Below, piece after piece: positions 26,106-34,482 of a stretch of 64,000 nt of DNA. This stretch comes from Methanofollis sp. W23 (GTDB taxonomy: Archaea; Halobacteriota; Methanomicrobia; Methanomicrobiales; Methanofollaceae), in contig NZ_JAGGMN010000001.1 of NCBI RefSeq assembly GCF_017875325.1, positions 2,686,140-2,750,139 on the forward strand, written 5' to 3'. The stretch's first letter is position 1. The number at the start of each line of letters is the position of its first letter. A model generated the notes under the pieces. That model searched no databases. It saw nothing but the letters and a program-made list of their open reading frames with translations, and was not told where the DNA came from. The position numbers and the translations under genes are program-made.

Positions 26106-26608
26106 TGCGAAACGTGCTCCGTGCCCCATGCCCGGTCTGTGGAAAAGAGATCGAATATATCTATCAGACCGAAGAGATCCCGTATTTTTCTGAGATTCTC
26201 ATCGAGAGTGCGACCTGCTCGTGTGGGTGGAGGATGAGCGATGCCTTCATCATGCGCGAGGGGGTGCCGACAAAGGACGAGTTGACGGTCTCCTCTGAGG
26301 ACGACCTCTCGGTGCGGGTGGTGCGTGGTTCGGCCGGACGGATCGAGGTGCCTGAACTCGGCGTCGAGATCAAACCTGGACCGGCCGCCGAGTCTTTCAT
26401 TTCCAATGTCGAGGGGGTGCTCGACCGGATCGATGCGGTCCTGGATATGGCGCTCAAGACGGCGGGGGCCGAGGAACAGGAACGGTGCCTGGCGATCAAG
26501 GATCTGATCGCGGCGGTGAAGCGGGGCGAGCAGAAGGTCACGCTGATCATCGAGGACGAGACCGGGAATTCAGCGCTGATCCGCGATCCCCACGACGGCA
26601 ACGAATAA
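26105..26608 (+). CDS. ZPR1-type zinc-finger protein
   Basis: A 167-residue protein with one ZPR1 zinc finger: 'CPVCGKEIEYIY' (Cys9, Cys12) and 'ATCSCGWRMSD' (Cys38, Cys40). A beta-rich domain and a C-terminal helical part ('NVEGVLDRIDAVLDMAL') follow. In eukaryotes ZPR1 acts on translation factor eEF1A; archaeal members are single-domain and their role is unproven. It begins at GTG 26105, overlapping the sepF stop. A T tract follows at 26616-26624. Confidence 0.88.
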   Translation: MRNVLRAPCPVCGKEIEYIYQTEEIPYFSEILIESATCSCGWRMSDAFIMREGVPTKDELTVSSEDDLSVRVVRGSAGRIEVPELGVEIKPGPAAESFISNVEGVLDRIDAVLDMALKTAGAEEQERCLAIKDLIAAVKRGEQKVTLIIEDETGNSALIRDPHDGNE

Positions 26609-26615
26609 TTCGTCC

Positions 26616-26624
26616 CTTTTTTTG
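26616..26624 (+). terminator. T-tract terminator after the ZPR1 gene
   Basis: 'cctttttttgg' lies 8 bp after the stop and directly abuts the left end of a dispersed element. Confidence 0.55.
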
Positions 26625-26840
26625 GCTTTGTAGAAATCCTCTTGATGATCCCCTCTGCAGGGGGCTGGCTGCCCCCCGATCTCCCTGCCTGCGCGAGCGA
26701 TAGGTGGCGGGAAGACAGGGCGATGATCGTGACGATGGGATGCGACCCCCCGCCACTCGTCCTCAGCGGGAGGTCGGGGGGTGGCACGCCTCCCTGGTGG
26801 AGGATAGGGCGTAGATCTCCAGGAAGGAAAGTCTTCAGTT
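26624..26840. repeat. Dispersed inverted-end intergenic element
   Basis: The left end is 'ggctttgtagaaatcctc' at 26624-26641, matching the family ends. The body has complementary G/C-rich tracts ('cagggggctggctgcccccc' and 'aggtcggggggtggcacgcc'). The right end near 26810-26840 is degenerate. No coding capacity. Confidence 0.6.
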
Positions 26841-26975
26841 CAAGACGATGGTCGGGCCTCAGGGATTTCGGGATATGCTCAGGATATATATGGATGCGCT
26901 CCGGTACGTGTTCATTCGTTCTTGCAGAGATGGGAAGAATCCTCAGCATTGGCTGGAAGAAATAGTGTTCAAAAG

Positions 26976-27050
26976 TAGCGAAGGATGGATTTGAACCATC
27001 GGTCTACGGGTTATGGGCCCGTCGGGATTTCCTGACTACCCCACCTCGCT
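26976..27050 (-). tRNA. Initiator tRNA-Met (CAU), copy 1, C33
   Basis: A 75-nt cloverleaf with acceptor AGCGAGG paired to the 3' strand CTTCGCT and A73; CCA is not encoded. A1:U72 and the three G:C pairs at the bottom of the anticodon stem (ACGGG/CCCGT) are initiator hallmarks. The anticodon loop is CCCATAA: anticodon CAT, but position 33 is C instead of the usual U. G6 pairs with U67. Confidence 0.94.
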
Positions 27051-27099
27051 ATCCTGTGCAAAATCAATTTTTCTTGTGAGATCTTTCTTATGAGATCAG

Positions 27100-27174
27100 T
27101 AGCGAAGGATGGATTTGAACCATCGGTCTACGGGTTATGGGCCCGTCGGGATTTCCTGACTACCCCACCTCGCT
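27100..27174 (-). tRNA. Initiator tRNA-Met (CAU), copy 2, C33
   Basis: Same 75-nt sequence as copy 1, including the loop CCCATAA with C33 and the G6:U67 wobble. The spacer to copy 3 closely matches the spacer to copy 1, so these are recent tandem duplicates of a 124-bp unit. Confidence 0.94.
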
Positions 27175-27223
27175 ATCCTGTATAAAATCAATTTTTCTTG
27201 TGAGATTTTTCTTATGGGACCAG

Positions 27224-27298
27224 TAGCGAAGGATGGATTTGAACCATCGGTCTACGGGTTATGGGCCCGTCGGGATTTCCTGACTACCCCACCTCGCT
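27224..27298 (-). tRNA. Initiator tRNA-Met (CAU), copy 3, C33
   Basis: Same as copies 1 and 2, with anticodon loop CCCATAA (C33), A1:U72, three G:C pairs in the anticodon stem and G6:U67. Confidence 0.94.
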
Positions 27299-27333
27299 AT
27301 CTGTGCAGAATAAACTTTTCTTATAGAGAAAAG

Positions 27334-27408
27334 TAGCGAGGGATGGATTTGAACCATCGGTCTACGGGTTATGAGCCCGTCGGGATTTCCTGACTACCCC
27401 ACCTCGCT
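27334..27408 (-). tRNA. Initiator tRNA-Met (CAU), copy 4, canonical U33
   Basis: The promoter-proximal copy. It differs from the others by having the canonical loop CTCATAA (U33) and a Watson-Crick G6:C67 pair ('tagcgaggg' on the + strand). A1:U72 and the three G:C anticodon-stem pairs are kept. Confidence 0.95.
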
Positions 27409-27437
27409 ATCCTGTGGGCTATAGTTTCTGATTCATT

Positions 27438-27451
27438 TCTATATATATTTT
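27438..27451. promoter_or_regulatory. TATA box between tRNA-Met array and thioredoxin gene
   Basis: 'tctatatatatttt' is symmetric. It lies about 32 bp upstream of the first tRNA (5' end 27408) and about 29 bp upstream of ATG 27479, so it can serve both directions. Confidence 0.55.
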
Positions 27452-27478
27452 TCTGGCTCGCCCTGAGGCAGATAGATT

Positions 27479-27901
27479 ATGCATGCCATCTCATTTTGGA
27501 TCATGGATGAAGAGCTTGAGAGGATCAGGCAGAGGAAGCAGGAGGCGCTTGCGGCACGTCTCGCTGCCCTCAGGGAGGGGGTGACCAGGGTCACCGACCT
27601 CACCTTCCCTGAGATGGTGCGCGAGCACCCCCGTCTTGTCATCGATTTTTCGGCAGAGTGGTGCGGGCCCTGCCAGCGTCTCGGCCCGGTGGTCGAGGGA
27701 CTTGCCGTCGAACTTGCCGGCACAGTCGCCTTTGCCACCTGCGATGTCGACGAGGCTCCTGGCGTCGCCTCAACGTTCGGGATCCAGGTGGTCCCGACCC
27801 TTGTCTTCTTCTCGCATGGCAGGGCGGTGGGACGGCTTACCGGTGCGGTCTCTGCCGATGTGCTCCGCGCCAATCTCAGGAGAGTGTATGACCTCTGGTG
27901 A
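27479..27901 (+). CDS. Thioredoxin
   Basis: A 140-residue thioredoxin. A helical N-terminal extension of about 35 residues precedes the fold. The redox site is 'WCGPC' (Cys62, Cys65), and 'VVPTLVFFSHGRAVGRLTGA' holds the conserved cis-Pro and final strands. ATG 27479 is taken because the TATA box at 27440-27449 would give a leaderless transcript there and 'gagg' lies upstream; ATG 27503 ('MDEELERIRQ') is the alternative. It probably reduces the peroxiredoxin at 5.1 kb and other targets. Confidence 0.93.
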   Translation: MHAISFWIMDEELERIRQRKQEALAARLAALREGVTRVTDLTFPEMVREHPRLVIDFSAEWCGPCQRLGPVVEGLAVELAGTVAFATCDVDEAPGVASTFGIQVVPTLVFFSHGRAVGRLTGAVSADVLRANLRRVYDLW

Positions 27902-27942
27902 GGCCGGGATTATAGGTCTTTGAAGCATGATGCGGAGTGAGG

Positions 27943-28171
27943 GGCCTGTAGAACTCCTCTGGATGGTGCTCTGTGACAGGTGGTTGCACCCCCTGACCTC
28001 CCGGCAATAGTTCGTTTCCGCCGAACACCAGGGATGAAGATTGGGTTGGGAAGGCAAAACCGATGGATATGAAGGGGGGGGTCGCGCTTCCCCGTCCTAT
28101 CTTGACGCGGGGGGTTCGGAGGGCGGCACGCCCGCCGCAGAGAGGCCCACCGTGAAGAGTTCTACAGAGCC
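27943..28171. repeat. Dispersed inverted-end intergenic element
   Basis: A 229-bp copy with both ends preserved: 'ggcctgtagaactcctc' on the left and 'gaagagttctacagagcc' on the right, which are inverted repeats. The body contains 'gggttgggaaggcaaaaccg' and 'ggggttcggagggcggcac'. No coding capacity. It fills most of the gap between thioredoxin and the next gene. Confidence 0.7.
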
Positions 28172-28234
28172 GAAATTAGAATAATCCTGAACATATTCCA
28201 GAACGATTCTTGTTGCCAACAGACGAGAGTTCGT

Positions 28235-28585
28235 TCATCTGAAAAATCCTTTTTTTGGGGTCAGGCTACTGAGTTTTGCAGCAAGGACGAAATCGGTCCG
28301 TGTCAGTCCCCCGCACGCATAGGTGTACCACAGGACGTCGACATGGCGATACTGCGAGAGGACGATGTCGGGATAGTGGTCTGCCCCGCTCTTCGACCCG
28401 ATCTCGATGACCTTGCCGATGAACGCGGCAGCTTCCCCGACAGACTGGAAGGTAAACCTCCTCCACAGTCTTCCATTCTCCAGGGTCCACCCCGGCACCT
28501 CAGGAAGGAGCGCAAGCATCTCCCGTCTGGTGAGCGGCGCCGATCCTGGCGTCACCGGCACCGGTGTCTCTGTGCTGAGTGGCAT
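28235..28585 (-). CDS. Pterin-4a-carbinolamine dehydratase-like protein
   Basis: A 116-residue protein of the PCD/DCoH family. The core 'PGWTLENGRLWRRFTF' and 'SGADHYPDIVLSQYRHVDV' matches the active-site region, where most enzymes have His-His-Pro-Asp-Ile; here it is His-Tyr-Pro-Asp-Ile, so one active-site His is Tyr. 'GGLTRTDFVLAAKL' is the final helix. It may act on pterins or have a role in molybdopterin-type metabolism; activity is uncertain. The symmetric TATA 'atatataag' at 28609-28617 lies 24 bp from its ATG, so the gene may be leaderless. Confidence 0.85.
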   Translation of the reverse strand: MPLSTETPVPVTPGSAPLTRREMLALLPEVPGWTLENGRLWRRFTFQSVGEAAAFIGKVIEIGSKSGADHYPDIVLSQYRHVDVLWYTYACGGLTRTDFVLAAKLSSLTPKKGFFR

Positions 28586-28604
28586 GCACCTGCCTGCTCT
28601 TCCT

Positions 28605-28618
28605 GAGATATATAAGTT
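28605..28618. promoter_or_regulatory. TATA box shared by the PCD-like gene and the Lhr-like helicase gene
   Basis: 'gagatatataagt' is TATA-like on both strands. It lies 24 bp from the PCD-like ATG (28585) and about 31 bp from GTG 28648, which suits leaderless transcripts in both directions. Confidence 0.5.
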
Positions 28619-28647
28619 GTTATGGAAGGAACCCTCACCATTCTTCT

Positions 28648-30759
28648 GTGTCGTCAGTCTACGCCTCTCTTCACCCCACGCTCAGGAATGTGCTCGCCCA
28701 TCGTCTCGGCTGGGGCGACCTCCGCCCTGTCCAGGAGGAGGCCTGCCGCGCCGCTGCCAACGGTGCCGACCTTCTGGTCGTCGCCGGCACTGCCGGAGGC
28801 AAGACCGAAGCCGCCCTCATCCCGGTCGTCGACGCCGTCCTCAAGGAAGGCTGCTCCGGCGTCGCCTGCCTCTGCCTCTTCCCCCTCAAGGCCCTCATCA
28901 ACGACCAGACCGACCGGGTCGAGGAGATCTGCACCCCGGCAGGGCTCTCGGTCACGAGGTGGCACGGCGATGTCGGGAAAAGTGAGCGTTCCTGGGCCGG
29001 AGAAGACCCCCCCCACCTCCTCCTCACCACCCCCGAGTCCCTGGAGGTGATCCTCATGGACGACACCCTCAGGCTTGCTCTGAAAAATCTTCGTTTTGTC
29101 ATCGTCGATGAACTCCATGCCTTTGCCGGGGATCTGCGCGGCGTGCAGGTCAGGTGTCTCCTCGACCGTCTCGACGAAGTGGCCGGGAGACCTCTCCAGC
29201 GGGTCGGGCTCTCGGCGACGGTGGGGAACCCTGAGGCAGTCCTTGACTGGTTCTCAGGCCCTGACCGTCGTCGCCAGGTCGTCGCCGTCCCCACACCCCC
29301 CGGAAAAAAACAGTTCTCCTTTACGGTCTCACGGGACCGCGAGGCACGTGCCCGTGCTGTCGCCCGTCTTGTCGCCGGCAAACGTGCCCTCGTCTTTGTC
29401 GCAAGCAGGAGCCAGGCTGAAGGGCTTGCCGCCGCCCTTGACGGGGAGGTTGACTCCCTCTCAGTCCATCACTCCTCTCTCTCCCCCGCGATGCGCCGGG
29501 CGGCCGAGGCGTCTCTTGTCGGGCCGGGGAGCGCCTGTGTCATCTGCACCTCCACCCTCGAACTCGGGATCGATATCGGAGGCCTCGACCTTGTCGTTCA
29601 GGTCGGACCTCCCCCTTCGGTCTCCTCTTTCCTCCAGCGCCTCGGCCGGACCGGCCGCCGGGGTGCACCAGCCAGGATGGCCTTCGTCCTTGGCGACGAC
29701 CTTGCCCTCCTCGTTGCGGTCGCCACCGTCGAGGCTGCGGTCCACCACGAGGTCGAACCCCTTCTCCCCCCACGGGCACCCTACACTGTCCTTGCCCAGC
29801 AACTCCTCCTCGTCCTCCGAGCCCGCGGGAGGGTGCCCGCGCACTCGGTTATCGCCTGGCTCTGCGGACTTTTGCCCTTCAGGGGGATGGAAGCCGCGGC
29901 CGAGACCCTGGTTGGGGCCCTCCTCGCTACCGGTCATATCGTTGCCGACCAGGGGCTTCTGATGCTCGGCCCAGAGGCCGAACGCACCCTCTCGCGTTCT
30001 CACTGGGCCGCGCTCCTCTCGGTCTTCGCCTCATCGGCTGCTTATCGTGCCCTCACTCCTGAGGGGGAGGCGGTCGGGGAACTCGACGCCAGGTTTGTGG
30101 CCGGCGGCACCGGGACCGTCTGCACCCTTGGCGGCAGGAGGTGGCGGGTCGTCGCCCTCGACCAGGACTACCATATCGCCACCGTCCTCCCGGCTGCAGG
30201 AACTCGCAAATCCTCGGACCGTCGCCCCTTCTGGGCCGGCGCCGGTGCGCCCCTCAGCCCGGTTGTCGCCGCCTCTGTCGGGCGCCTCCTTGCCAGGGGC
30301 CACTCTGATCTCCCACTTGGCAGAGCAGAGCAGGCATCGGTTAAGGGCATCGCAGGAGAGATCGGTGCGCCCGTGCCGCCTGAGGGGCTCTCCGTTCTGG
30401 ACCGACCCGAAGGGATCATTGTCCTCTCATTTCGTGGCGGTCGCGTGAACCGCGTCCTTGCTGCCGTCCTCACTGCCCTTCTCCCTGACGGCCCGAAAGT
30501 CACGGCCGCCGACCTCTGGATCTGTGTCAGGGGGATGACCGGCCCTGACCCTGCAGGCGAGGTGGCGGACGTCCTTGCCAGGATCAGAACCCTGAGCGCG
30601 GATGACATCGCCGCCTCCCTCCCGCTCCCTGATCCAGAGGAATGGAAATTTGGTTCTCTCCTCACCCCCGTGCTCTTCGCCGGGATGGTCGCCGCCGACT
30701 ACAATGACTGCGAAGGTTTTGTCGAGACCATGAAGAGGGAAGATATATTTATCGTCTGA
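28648..30759 (+). CDS. Lhr-like superfamily 2 DNA/RNA helicase
   Basis: A 703-residue SF2 helicase. Motifs in order are Q-like 'WGDLRPVQEEAC', Walker A 'AGTAGGKTEAAL', Ia 'FPLKALINDQ', Walker B 'VIVDELHAFAGD' (DELH box), III 'LSATVGNPE', then the second RecA domain with 'STLELGIDIGGLDLVVQ' and 'FLQRLGRTGRRG'. A winged-helix and a C-terminal Lhr-core-like part follow. Lhr-type helicases unwind forked DNA or RNA:DNA hybrids in repair. It is shorter than many archaeal Lhr proteins (usually over 800 residues). GTG 28648 is chosen from the TATA position; the frame is open to 28579. Confidence 0.9.
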   Translation: MSSVYASLHPTLRNVLAHRLGWGDLRPVQEEACRAAANGADLLVVAGTAGGKTEAALIPVVDAVLKEGCSGVACLCLFPLKALINDQTDRVEEICTPAGLSVTRWHGDVGKSERSWAGEDPPHLLLTTPESLEVILMDDTLRLALKNLRFVIVDELHAFAGDLRGVQVRCLLDRLDEVAGRPLQRVGLSATVGNPEAVLDWFSGPDRRRQVVAVPTPPGKKQFSFTVSRDREARARAVARLVAGKRALVFVASRSQAEGLAAALDGEVDSLSVHHSSLSPAMRRAAEASLVGPGSACVICTSTLELGIDIGGLDLVVQVGPPPSVSSFLQRLGRTGRRGAPARMAFVLGDDLALLVAVATVEAAVHHEVEPLLPPRAPYTVLAQQLLLVLRARGRVPAHSVIAWLCGLLPFRGMEAAAETLVGALLATGHIVADQGLLMLGPEAERTLSRSHWAALLSVFASSAAYRALTPEGEAVGELDARFVAGGTGTVCTLGGRRWRVVALDQDYHIATVLPAAGTRKSSDRRPFWAGAGAPLSPVVAASVGRLLARGHSDLPLGRAEQASVKGIAGEIGAPVPPEGLSVLDRPEGIIVLSFRGGRVNRVLAAVLTALLPDGPKVTAADLWICVRGMTGPDPAGEVADVLARIRTLSADDIAASLPLPDPEEWKFGSLLTPVLFAGMVAADYNDCEGFVETMKREDIFIV

Positions 30760-30892
30760 CCGTATTCTTCAGGTTGATGAGGCCCCCTCTCTCTGCCAGG
30801 TTCATTTCATGGGATCCCACCGATGACAGCGATATGCCGGTGGTCCGGAGTGTTCCTCTGGCGCAGGGCAGGTCGCGGAGGAACAGTTTCTG

Positions 30893-31780
30893 ATGCGGAC
30901 CCGGTACTTTGTCGCCGTTGCGGTCCTGCTTCTCTGCCTCTATGCCGCCGTCTTCCACCTCTCGACCACCTATGACGACTACAGTAGGTACAATGTCCAG
31001 TGGAACGGCACCTCGACCTTCTTCTCACATCTCGAGGGCCATGGGGCGCAGATGGTCACCGACCGGGATGATCTGATCACCTATGACAACGCTCTTCTCC
31101 TGGTCATCGCCCCTGATGGGCCCCCTGACCCGGAGAGGGCCAGGGCCTACAGAAACTTCCTGGCACACAACAACACCCTCCTCCTCTGCGACGACACCGG
31201 GGAGATCGCGCCTCTCCTTGAGGGGCTTCAGAGCACCATCTCGGTGCTCCCCGGCACGGTCTCATCGGTCGAGAGGGACTATGTCACCACGGCGGCGGTC
31301 AGGGGCTATGCGGCCGGGAACCATACTCTCATAGACGGGGTGCCGGCCGTCCTCTTCAACCGGCCCATGGCACTCGAAGGTGGGACCCCTTTCCTCCAGA
31401 CCTCTCTCCTCTCGTGGGCCGACGAGAATGGGAACGGCAGGATCGATGGTGAGGAGAGTGTCGGGCGCTACGACCTTGTGGCCTATGAAGAGATCGGCGG
31501 CGGTGAACTGGTCGTCGTCGGTGACCCCGGGATCTTTCTCAACTCGATGGCAGGCCTTGGAGAGGGGAACGAGATGTTCCTCAAAAACCTCCTCTCCCTC
31601 CGACCGGTCGTGCTGGTCGACGAGGGATGGAGCAGGACGTCTACCGGCGGGCCATATACAGGTGCGATTTTATGGGTGAAAGATCACCCTATTGTTCAGA
31701 TCGGGATTGTAGCCCTCTTCATCGGCGGGGCGGTATATGTATTCAGAAAGAGGATCAGGAAGGAGAAGAAATGCAACTGA
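30893..31780 (+). CDS. DUF4350-like membrane-anchored protein
   Basis: A 295-residue protein with an N-terminal membrane anchor (residues 5-23) and a C-terminal one (about 265-285) before a basic tail. The extracytoplasmic or membrane-facing middle contains 'YDNALLLVIAPDGPPDPE' and 'NTLLLCDDTG', a Rossmann-like fold seen in DUF4350 proteins. Such proteins usually accompany MoxR and DUF58 genes, as here. Function unknown; a role in assembly of envelope proteins is inferred. The end overlaps moxR by 10 bp. Confidence 0.8.
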   Translation: MRTRYFVAVAVLLLCLYAAVFHLSTTYDDYSRYNVQWNGTSTFFSHLEGHGAQMVTDRDDLITYDNALLLVIAPDGPPDPERARAYRNFLAHNNTLLLCDDTGEIAPLLEGLQSTISVLPGTVSSVERDYVTTAAVRGYAAGNHTLIDGVPAVLFNRPMALEGGTPFLQTSLLSWADENGNGRIDGEESVGRYDLVAYEEIGGGELVVVGDPGIFLNSMAGLGEGNEMFLKNLLSLRPVVLVDEGWSRTSTGGPYTGAILWVKDHPIVQIGIVALFIGGAVYVFRKRIRKEKKCN

Positions 31781-32739
31781 GTGAGCGCGATGTGGCACCG
31801 ATTGCCGAGAAATTCCGGGAGATCGAGGTGGCCGTCAACCAGTATGTCGTCGGGAACGCGAACCTGATCAGACTGATCGCGATCAGTTCCCTCTCAGAGG
31901 GTGCGATCCTCATCGAAGGGGTTCCTGGCACCGCAAAGACAACGATCTCAAAGATCATGGCGCACCTCCTCTCCGCCTCATTCGGGCGGGTGCAGGGAGC
32001 GGTGGATGTCCAGCCGGCCGACATCATTGGGGTGCGGATCTATACCAATGACGAAGAGGAATTTATCCTTAAAAAAGGTCCGATCTTCTCGAATTTTGTC
32101 CTCGTCGATGAGATCAACCGGCTCACCCCCAAGACGCAATCCGCCCTCCTTGAGGCTATGAGCGAGCAGCAGACGACGATCGATGGGGTGACCTACCCTC
32201 TTCCCCGTCCGTTTTTTGTCATGGCCACCCAGAACCCGTACGAGTTTGAAGGGACCTTCGCCCTGGTCGAGGCCCAGCGGGACAGGTTCATGTTCTGCGC
32301 CCCGCTTACCTATCTTGACGCCAGGGACGAACTGGAAGTCCTGAGACGCGACCAGGCAGGACAACTGATCTGGAAGAATTACGCCGATACGCTCACCCCC
32401 CGCCTCACCCTTGAGGAGATCGAGGGGATGATCAGGACGGTGAGGGAGGTCCATGTGGAAGACCCGATCCTCCAGTACATCACTGATCTGGTCATGGCCA
32501 CCAGGTCACACTCTGATGTCCGCCTGGGAGCAAGTTCCCGGGCCACTTTAGCGCTTCTGCGTGGTGCCAAGGCCAATGCCGCCCTTGAAGGCCGGACCTA
32601 TGTGATCCCGGACGATGTCAAGGGACTCGCTCTCCCGGCCCTCCGCCACCGCCTGATCATGGAGCGTGAGGCTATCATCGGGCGCATCTCGACGGATACG
32701 GTCATCAACGAGATCTTGGGTGTTGTTGAGGTGTCCTGA
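31771..32739 (+). CDS. MoxR-family AAA+ ATPase
   Basis: A 322-residue chaperone-like ATPase. Walker A is 'EGVPGTAKTT' (about residues 48-57), Walker B 'FVLVDEINRL', sensor 1 'MATQNP' and the arginine-finger region 'EAQRDRF'. The C-terminal lid includes 'LGASSRATLALLRGAKA'. MoxR proteins remodel or insert metal cofactors into partner complexes, usually with DUF58 and von Willebrand-type proteins. ATG 31771 has 'aaggag' in front; the longer open frame is in the preceding gene's sequence. It is 3 bp from the DUF58 gene. Confidence 0.94.
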   Translation: MQLSERDVAPIAEKFREIEVAVNQYVVGNANLIRLIAISSLSEGAILIEGVPGTAKTTISKIMAHLLSASFGRVQGAVDVQPADIIGVRIYTNDEEEFILKKGPIFSNFVLVDEINRLTPKTQSALLEAMSEQQTTIDGVTYPLPRPFFVMATQNPYEFEGTFALVEAQRDRFMFCAPLTYLDARDELEVLRRDQAGQLIWKNYADTLTPRLTLEEIEGMIRTVREVHVEDPILQYITDLVMATRSHSDVRLGASSRATLALLRGAKANAALEGRTYVIPDDVKGLALPALRHRLIMEREAIIGRISTDTVINEILGVVEVS

Positions 32740-32742
32740 GCC

Positions 32743-34032
32743 GTGAAACCGGGCCCGGTTGCGGAAGGGATGGGGGTGCTTGCGCTTGCACTCGCGGGAT
32801 ATGCCCTCATCTTCGACGACCTTGCGGGATATGTCGTTGCCGGGGCGTTGCTTGTTTATCTCGTGTACCGAGCCGCTTCTTTTCTCAAGAGATATACGCG
32901 CCTTGCAGGGTCCCTTGCCCTCTCGCGAGAGGTGGACAAGAAGGTCGTCAGGCAGGGTGCTGTCGCCCGCGTGGAGACCGTGGTCTCCTATGCATTTCAG
33001 TCGGGTGTTGCCGTGCAGGTGGAAGACCTTCTTCCGCCTGTTGCCGTGCTTGACCAGGAGCAGAAGACAGTTTTCCCTGAGCCAGGGCGGGCTGTGATCA
33101 GGTACAGGATGAGGTGCATGGCGCCCGGGGAGACTCTGTTTGGAGGCATCAAACTTACGGCCCGCGACCCCTTCTTCTCGGGTTCTCTCTCTTTCAGACA
33201 CACGGATTTAAGTCTCCCATCTGTGGCGGTTGTCCCGGTTGGACAGGCGCAGTCTGGCCCGGCGTCAGGGAATTGGCTTGGCGATATGGAAGGGGGTCGG
33301 TCTCTTCTCTTCAGGGGGCAGGAGACGCGTGCCTGCCGTGAATATCTTCCTGGCGACCCCCTTGAACAGGTGGACTGGAAACTCACGGCCAAGTATGGGA
33401 AGATGTATGTCAGGGAGCGGGAGGGACTGAGCGGTGGGGCCCCGATGGTCATCATCGATCTCCCGGGTGTTGACGAGAGACTCTCAAAAGAAGAGATATC
33501 AAGGTATTCTCTTGCCGCGACCGGTGCGGTTGAAGGGACATACAACAAATTCGGAAATTGCCCTCTTCTCCTCATTGCCGGAGGCGGCGTGGTTGCCTCG
33601 GTCCCCCTTGAAAGTTCAGAAGACGAGGTCTTTGGTGCGCTCACCGCGGTCAGGCCGACCGAACGTACCTCCCTCCTCTACCGGTACCTTGACCCGCTCA
33701 TGGCTCACCTGCTGCTCAGGAAGGCTGAGGATGGGCCGAGGGGTTCAGGGACATTCAGGGAGAACTATTCAGGGACCTTACATCGGTTCCGGGCACATTC
33801 TCCCGATTTTCCGTTCAGGAGACAGGTCTCTGAGGAGGTGCGTCTCTCTGAGGCATCTTCAGTCCATCTCTATACGCCAGGGCGGGGGGATGGCAGTCAC
33901 CTCGTCCAGGTGGTCCTTGAGGCCAAACAGCAGGGGCTCTGGGTCGAGGTCCATATCCTCTCCGGCATGGGCGGGGTGGCGGTGGGGCGTGAGTTGGGGG
34001 CATGCGGGGCAGATAAGGTGGAGGAGATCTGA
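32743..34032 (+). CDS. DUF58-domain protein
   Basis: A 429-residue protein. Two transmembrane segments lie at residues about 10-45. 'RGQETRACREYLPGDPLEQVDWKLTAKYGKMYVRE' contains the DUF58 signature (R-x-Y-x-P-G-D-x3-x-I/V-D-W), here split as 'CREYLPGDPLEQVDWKL'. A von Willebrand-like domain follows ('MVIIDLPGVDERL'). Partners of MoxR ATPases typically have this architecture. It starts at GTG 32743 with 'gaggtg' upstream. Operonic with the genes on both sides. Confidence 0.9.
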   Translation: MKPGPVAEGMGVLALALAGYALIFDDLAGYVVAGALLVYLVYRAASFLKRYTRLAGSLALSREVDKKVVRQGAVARVETVVSYAFQSGVAVQVEDLLPPVAVLDQEQKTVFPEPGRAVIRYRMRCMAPGETLFGGIKLTARDPFFSGSLSFRHTDLSLPSVAVVPVGQAQSGPASGNWLGDMEGGRSLLFRGQETRACREYLPGDPLEQVDWKLTAKYGKMYVREREGLSGGAPMVIIDLPGVDERLSKEEISRYSLAATGAVEGTYNKFGNCPLLLIAGGGVVASVPLESSEDEVFGALTAVRPTERTSLLYRYLDPLMAHLLLRKAEDGPRGSGTFRENYSGTLHRFRAHSPDFPFRRQVSEEVRLSEASSVHLYTPGRGDGSHLVQVVLEAKQQGLWVEVHILSGMGGVAVGRELGACGADKVEEI

Positions 34033-34482
34033 GTGGACGAACGGATCTGGTTCGGGCTCATTGTGGTGACCGGGCTTCTTGCCTCAGTCCTGGGACAGGG
34101 AGGGCTGGTCGGGATCGGTGCACTGATCATCGCCGTCGCTGTCATCTCCCGTGAGAGGGATCACTGGCTTGCTCTTCTTGCGGCAGGGGCGTTTGTGGCG
34201 GTTGTCGTCGGGCTCTCTTCTCCTCTCTGGTCCATCCCTCTCATCCTTGTTGTGCTTGGCTGGGTGCAGGACTCGTTTGGCCTCTTTACGTCGCCCGGGG
34301 ATATGATGGGTTTTTTGCTCTTTGCTGGGGTCGCCACAGTCTTTCTCCTTCTGGCACTCGGGAACGGGCATGTCTCCCTCCCCCTCGTCTTCCTGATAGT
34401 ATTCCTGGTGTTCAGTGGTCTGTTCATCTCTTTCTCATGGTACAGCCTGGTGTGGTCTGCACGAAGGGGTGAAGAAGAATGA
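34033..34482 (+). CDS. Uncharacterised polytopic membrane protein
   Basis: A 149-residue protein with about five hydrophobic segments ('WFGLIVVTGLLASVLG', 'GIGALIIAVAVI', 'LALLAAGAFVAVVVGL', 'IPLILVVLGWV', 'LLFAGVATVFLLLAL', 'LVFLIVFLVFSGLF'), no recognisable domain and a short charged tail. It begins at GTG 34033, directly after the DUF58 stop, and overlaps the next gene by 4 bp. Its place in the MoxR-DUF58 operon suggests it is a membrane part of that system. Function not recognised. Confidence 0.75.
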   Translation: MDERIWFGLIVVTGLLASVLGQGGLVGIGALIIAVAVISRERDHWLALLAAGAFVAVVVGLSSPLWSIPLILVVLGWVQDSFGLFTSPGDMMGFLLFAGVATVFLLLALGNGHVSLPLVFLIVFLVFSGLFISFSWYSLVWSARRGEEE

